64,000 nt of DNA, from the NCBI GenBank assembly GCA_050173345.1, contig JBFXKW010000001.1, positions 434,001 to 498,000 of the forward strand, given 5' to 3'. The position numbers were made by a program, and so were the translations under genes. The notes beneath the pieces were generated by a model. It did no database searches. It was not told the origin of the DNA and saw only the letters and a program-made list of their open reading frames with translations. Each line of letters opens with the position of its first letter. Positions within the stretch are counted from its first letter, which is position 1. Source of the stretch: SHWC01 sp050173345. Lineage in GTDB: Bacteria; Pseudomonadota; Alphaproteobacteria; UBA828. Below, one piece after another: positions 60,888-64,000 of this stretch.

Positions 60888-61166
60888 TTAAGCCCTCTTC
60901 GCCTTCTTGTCGCCGGAATGGCCGTGGAAGGTCCGCGTCGGCGAAAACTCGCCGAGCTTGTGGCCGATCATGTTCTCGTTGACCAGCACCGGGATGAACT
61001 TCTTGCCGTTGTAGACGCCGAAGGTCAGCCCGACGAACTGCGGCATGATGGTGGAGCGCCGCGACCACGTCTTGATCACGTCGCGCCGACCCGAGCTGCG
61101 CGCCTGCTCGGCCTTGCGCAGCAGATAGCCGTCAACGAACGGGCCCTTCCAAACCGAACGCGCCAT
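60888..61166 (-). CDS. rpsS: 30S ribosomal protein S19
   Basis: Head protein of the 30S subunit that contacts A-site tRNA; 92 residues. MARSVWKGPFVDGYLLRKAE, TWSRRSTIMPQFVGLTFGVY and KLGEFSPTRTFHGHSGDKKA are the family sequence. It is 21 bp after rplB. Confidence 0.98.
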   Translation of the reverse strand: MARSVWKGPFVDGYLLRKAEQARSSGRRDVIKTWSRRSTIMPQFVGLTFGVYNGKKFIPVLVNENMIGHKLGEFSPTRTFHGHSGDKKAKRA

Positions 61167-61187
61167 GTCCCTACTCCGCTCCTCCGC

Positions 61188-62009
61188 CTATTTCCGGCGC
61201 CTGAGGATGAATTTGTCGGTGCGCTTGTTGTTGCGCGTCTTGGCACCCTTGGTCGGCTTGCCCCACGGCGTCACCGGGTGACGGCCGCCCGAGGTGCGGC
61301 CTTCGCCGCCGCCATGCGGGTGATCGACCGGGTTCATCACCACGCCGCGCACGACCGGGCGGCGGCCCTTCCAGCGATTGCGCCCGGCCTTGCCGAGGCT
61401 CTCGTTCTGATGGTCGGGGTTGGAGACGGCGCCGATCGTCGCCATGCACTCCGCGCGCACCATGCGCTGCTCGCCGGAAGCGAGCCGGAGCAGCGCGTAG
61501 CCCTGGTCCTTGCCGACGAGCTGGACGAAGGCGCCGGCGGCGCGCGCGAGCTGGCCGCCGCCGCCCGGCTTCATCTCGACATTGTGGATGATGGTGCCGA
61601 CCGGGATGTTGCGCATGGGCAGCGCGTTGCCCGGCTTGATGTCGACATGCGCGCCAGCCACCACCTCGTCGCCGACGGCGAGCCGCTGCGGCGCCAGGAT
61701 GTAGGCCAGCTCGCCGTCCCTGTAGCGGATCAGCGCGATGAACGCCGAGCGGTTCGGGTCGTATTCGAGGCGCTCGACCACCGCCGGCACGTCGAACTTG
61801 CGCCGCTTGAAATCGACCACGCGGTAGCGCCGCTTGTGGCCGCCGCCGCGCTGCCAGACCGTGACGTGGCCGTGATTGTTGCGCCCGCCCGAGCTGTTCA
61901 GCCCCTCGGTCAGTTCCTTGACCGGCCGGCCCTTCCAGAGCTCGGCGCGGTTGACCAGCACGAGCTGGCGCCGCCCCGGCGTGGTTGGCTTGTAGGTTAC
62001 AAGCGCCAT
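61188..62009 (-). CDS. rplB: 50S ribosomal protein L2
   Basis: Largest primary 23S rRNA-binding protein, needed for subunit joining and peptidyl transfer; 273 residues. The family signature VVRGVVMNPVDHPHGGGEGR carries the conserved His used in peptidyl transferase studies. SGGRNNHGHVTVWQRGGGHK is in the N-terminal part. It is 3 bp after rplW. Confidence 0.99.
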   Translation of the reverse strand: MALVTYKPTTPGRRQLVLVNRAELWKGRPVKELTEGLNSSGGRNNHGHVTVWQRGGGHKRRYRVVDFKRRKFDVPAVVERLEYDPNRSAFIALIRYRDGELAYILAPQRLAVGDEVVAGAHVDIKPGNALPMRNIPVGTIIHNVEMKPGGGGQLARAAGAFVQLVGKDQGYALLRLASGEQRMVRAECMATIGAVSNPDHQNESLGKAGRNRWKGRRPVVRGVVMNPVDHPHGGGEGRTSGGRHPVTPWGKPTKGAKTRNNKRTDKFILRRRK

Positions 62010-62012
62010 CGC

Positions 62013-62318
62013 TCAGACTCCCGTCATCACGTCGATGGTCTGCCCTTCGGCGATACTGACCACCGCTTTCTTGTAGCCGGGCCGGTAGCCTTTGCGGCCG
62101 CGGAAACTCTTGATCTTGCCCTTGGCGATGAGCGTGTTGACCGCCGTGACCTTCACGCCGAACAGGCCCTCGACGGCCGCCTTGATCTCAGGCTTCGTCG
62201 CATCGGCGGCGACCCGGAACGCAACCTGGTTGTGATCGGCCATCCCCGTCGCCTTTTCGGTGACGATCGGGCTGCGGATGATCTCGTACCAGCGGGAGCG
62301 GGTGGCGTCCTTGCTCAT
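62013..62318 (-). CDS. rplW: 50S ribosomal protein L23
   Basis: Tunnel-exit protein that binds trigger factor and SRP; 101 residues. EIIRSPIVTEKATGMADHNQ, FRVAADATKPEIKAAVEGLF and KSFRGRKGYRPGYKKAVV are typical. Its start overlaps the rplD stop (ATGA). Confidence 0.98.
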   Translation of the reverse strand: MSKDATRSRWYEIIRSPIVTEKATGMADHNQVAFRVAADATKPEIKAAVEGLFGVKVTAVNTLIAKGKIKSFRGRKGYRPGYKKAVVSIAEGQTIDVMTGV

Positions 62319-62935
62319 TTGAGACGGGCCTCCAGCCCTTCAACCGCGCTGCGGGTCAGGATCAGCGTGTCGCGACGCAGGATGTCGTAGACATTGGCGC
62401 CGGTCTGCGGCAACACGTCGATGCTCGGCAGGTTGCGCGAGGCGCGTGCGAAATTCTCCTGAACCGCATCGCCGTCGATGATGAGCACATCGAGCCAGCC
62501 GCGCTCGGCCAGCTTCTTCGCGAGCGGGCGCGTCTTGGGCTCGGCGAGATCGAGCGAATCGAGCACGATCAGCTTGCCGTCCGCCGCCTTGCTCGACAGC
62601 GCGACCTTAAGCGCGAGCTTGCGCACCTTCTTCGGCAGGTCATAGGCGTGGCTGCGCGGCACCGGCCCGAAGATCGCAGCACCACCGCGGAACTGCGGCG
62701 AGCGGAGCGAGCCCTGGCGGGCGCGGCCGGTACCCTTCTGCTTGTACGGCTTCTTCGTGGTGCCGCTGATGTCGCTGACGCCCTTGGCCTTGTGGGTGCC
62801 CTGGCGGCGCTTGGCGAGCTGCCAGCGCACCATCCGGTGCAGGATGTCGGCGCGCACGGGCACGCCGAAAACCGCATCGGCAAGCTCGATCTGGCCGACG
62901 GACGCGTTCTCGAGGTTGGTGACGTCGAGTTTCAT
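62315..62935 (-). CDS. rplD: 50S ribosomal protein L4
   Basis: Lines the exit tunnel and, in E. coli, regulates its own S10 operon; 206 residues from the ATG at 62935 (MKLDVTNLENASVG). The SD GAGGAG lies 8 nt upstream. A GTG at 62944 overlapping the rplC stop is in frame but sits too close to that SD. The tunnel loop is near KPYKQKGTGRARQGSLRSPQ. Confidence 0.98.
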   Translation of the reverse strand: MKLDVTNLENASVGQIELADAVFGVPVRADILHRMVRWQLAKRRQGTHKAKGVSDISGTTKKPYKQKGTGRARQGSLRSPQFRGGAAIFGPVPRSHAYDLPKKVRKLALKVALSSKAADGKLIVLDSLDLAEPKTRPLAKKLAERGWLDVLIIDGDAVQENFARASRNLPSIDVLPQTGANVYDILRRDTLILTRSAVEGLEARLK

Positions 62936-62940
62936 GTCGG

Positions 62941-63669
62941 TCACTCCTCGGCCGGCGCAGCGACGTCGCCAGCGCCCTTGAGCGACGCCGGATAGGGCAC
63001 CTCCTTGGGCACCGGCTTCTTCCTGGCGTCGAACACGCGGACCGTGCTGCCCTTCGGCCCGGGAACCGCGCCTTTCAGCATGATCAGGCCGCGCGCCACG
63101 TCGGTGCCGAGCACCTTCAGGTTCTGCACGGTGACCCGCTCGTCGCCGAGATGGCCGGCCATCTTCTTGTTCTTGAAGACGCGGCCCGGATCCTGCCGGT
63201 TACCCGTCGAACCATGCGAGCGATGCGAGATCGACACGCCGTGAGTCGCGCGCAGGCCGCCGAAATTGTGCCGCTTCATGGAACCGGCGAAGCCCTTGCC
63301 GATCGACGTTGCGGTGACGTCGACGAGCTGCCCCGCCACGAAATGATCGGCCGACAGTTCGGCGCCGACCTCGAGCAGGGCGTCGGCGCTCACCTTGAAC
63401 TCGGTCAACGCCTTCTTCGGCTCGATCTTGGCCTTGGCGAAGTGGCCGCGCTCCGGCTTCGACAGGTTCTTGACCTTGGCCTTGCCGCTGCCGAGCTGAA
63501 CGGCGCTGTAGCCGTCCTTCTCCGGCGTGCGCTGCGCGATCACCTGGCAGCCGTCGAGCTGCAGCACCGTGACCGGATGGTGCGTGCCATCCGCGTCGAA
63601 CAGGCGAGTCATGCCGAGCTTGCGGGCGATGAGGCCCGTGCGCTGCCGTTCACGTACGAAACTAGCCAT
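62941..63669 (-). CDS. rplC: 50S ribosomal protein L3
   Basis: Primary 23S rRNA-binding protein near the peptidyl transferase centre; 242 residues, about 30 longer than in E. coli owing to an alphaproteobacterial-type C-terminal tail rich in Ala, Pro and Lys. Core motifs are LIARKLGMTRLFDADG, FAGSMKRHNFGGLRATHG and SHRSHGSTGNRQDPGRVFK. It is 12 bp after rpsJ. Confidence 0.98.
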   Translation of the reverse strand: MASFVRERQRTGLIARKLGMTRLFDADGTHHPVTVLQLDGCQVIAQRTPEKDGYSAVQLGSGKAKVKNLSKPERGHFAKAKIEPKKALTEFKVSADALLEVGAELSADHFVAGQLVDVTATSIGKGFAGSMKRHNFGGLRATHGVSISHRSHGSTGNRQDPGRVFKNKKMAGHLGDERVTVQNLKVLGTDVARGLIMLKGAVPGPKGSTVRVFDARKKPVPKEVPYPASLKGAGDVAAPAEE

Positions 63670-63681
63670 GGCACCGCGCTC

Positions 63682-63990
<309 letters not shown>

Positions 63991-64000
63991 AACCCGTTCC

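Overview
The window is 64 kb of GC-rich chromosomal DNA from an alphaproteobacterium, most likely a Rhodospirillales-type lineage. Pointers are a mitochondrial-type F1 assembly chaperone (ATP12), a Tim14/Pam18-like J protein, the sdhE-mfd-recG neighbourhood, a hopanoid-type squalene synthase (HpnC), a four-cysteine adenylate kinase, a zinc-free S14, and short palindromic repeats of a kind common in alphaproteobacteria. I saw no transposase, integrase, phage gene, CRISPR array, tRNA or rRNA. No stretch over 300 bases lacks a gene. The genome's overall base composition appears even, with no visible island.

Layout from left to right. 0-2 kb: the 5' part of hpnC and dxr (isoprenoid and hopanoid supply). 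2-8 kb: mfd, sdhE and recG. 8-11 kb: a DUF502 membrane protein, then a type III polyketide synthase coupled to a membrane O-methyltransferase. 10.5-14.7 kb: a lipoprotein, a gamma-glutamylcyclotransferase-like protein, a D,D-carboxypeptidase with a SPOR domain, and an amidase. 14.7-18.4 kb: phosphohexomutase, ugd and galU, which together make UDP-glucuronate. 18.4-23.7 kb: the J protein, a VWA protein, a nucleoside hydrolase, the DUF2182/DUF1326 metal-handling pair and small unknowns. 23.7-34.4 kb: leucine and acyl-CoA catabolism (hydratase, methylcrotonyl-CoA carboxylase beta, acyl-CoA dehydrogenase, DUF1989, thiolase, an unknown protein, isovaleryl-CoA dehydrogenase) with a dehydratase, a nitronate monooxygenase and an isomerase inserted. 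34.5-43.6 kb: mgtE, maeB, lipB, an isochorismatase-like hydrolase, acylphosphatase and propionyl-CoA carboxylase (pccB, pccA). 43.8-50 kb: ATP12, AsmA, HAD phosphatase, rluC, crcB and rarA, read as a tightly overlapping series. 50-64 kb: the S10-spc-alpha ribosomal protein operons from rplQ back to rpsJ, in the classic order and without rpmJ.

Most of the window is ordinary core genome. The parts most worth a second look are: two diverged copies of a 69-bp double-hairpin element in opposite orientation; a palindrome with 31-bp arms between pccB and pccA; a predicted carboxypeptidase promoter whose spacer is a perfect inverted repeat; a predicted alpha-operon promoter whose -35 box contains the adk stop codon; the polyketide synthase/methyltransferase pair; the Met-rich DUF2182 protein with its Cys-rich DUF1326 partner; and an unrecognised 312-residue protein inside the leucine operon. 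I did not find a convincing new defence or mobile system. All calls come from reading the sequence and recalled family knowledge; no database search was run.
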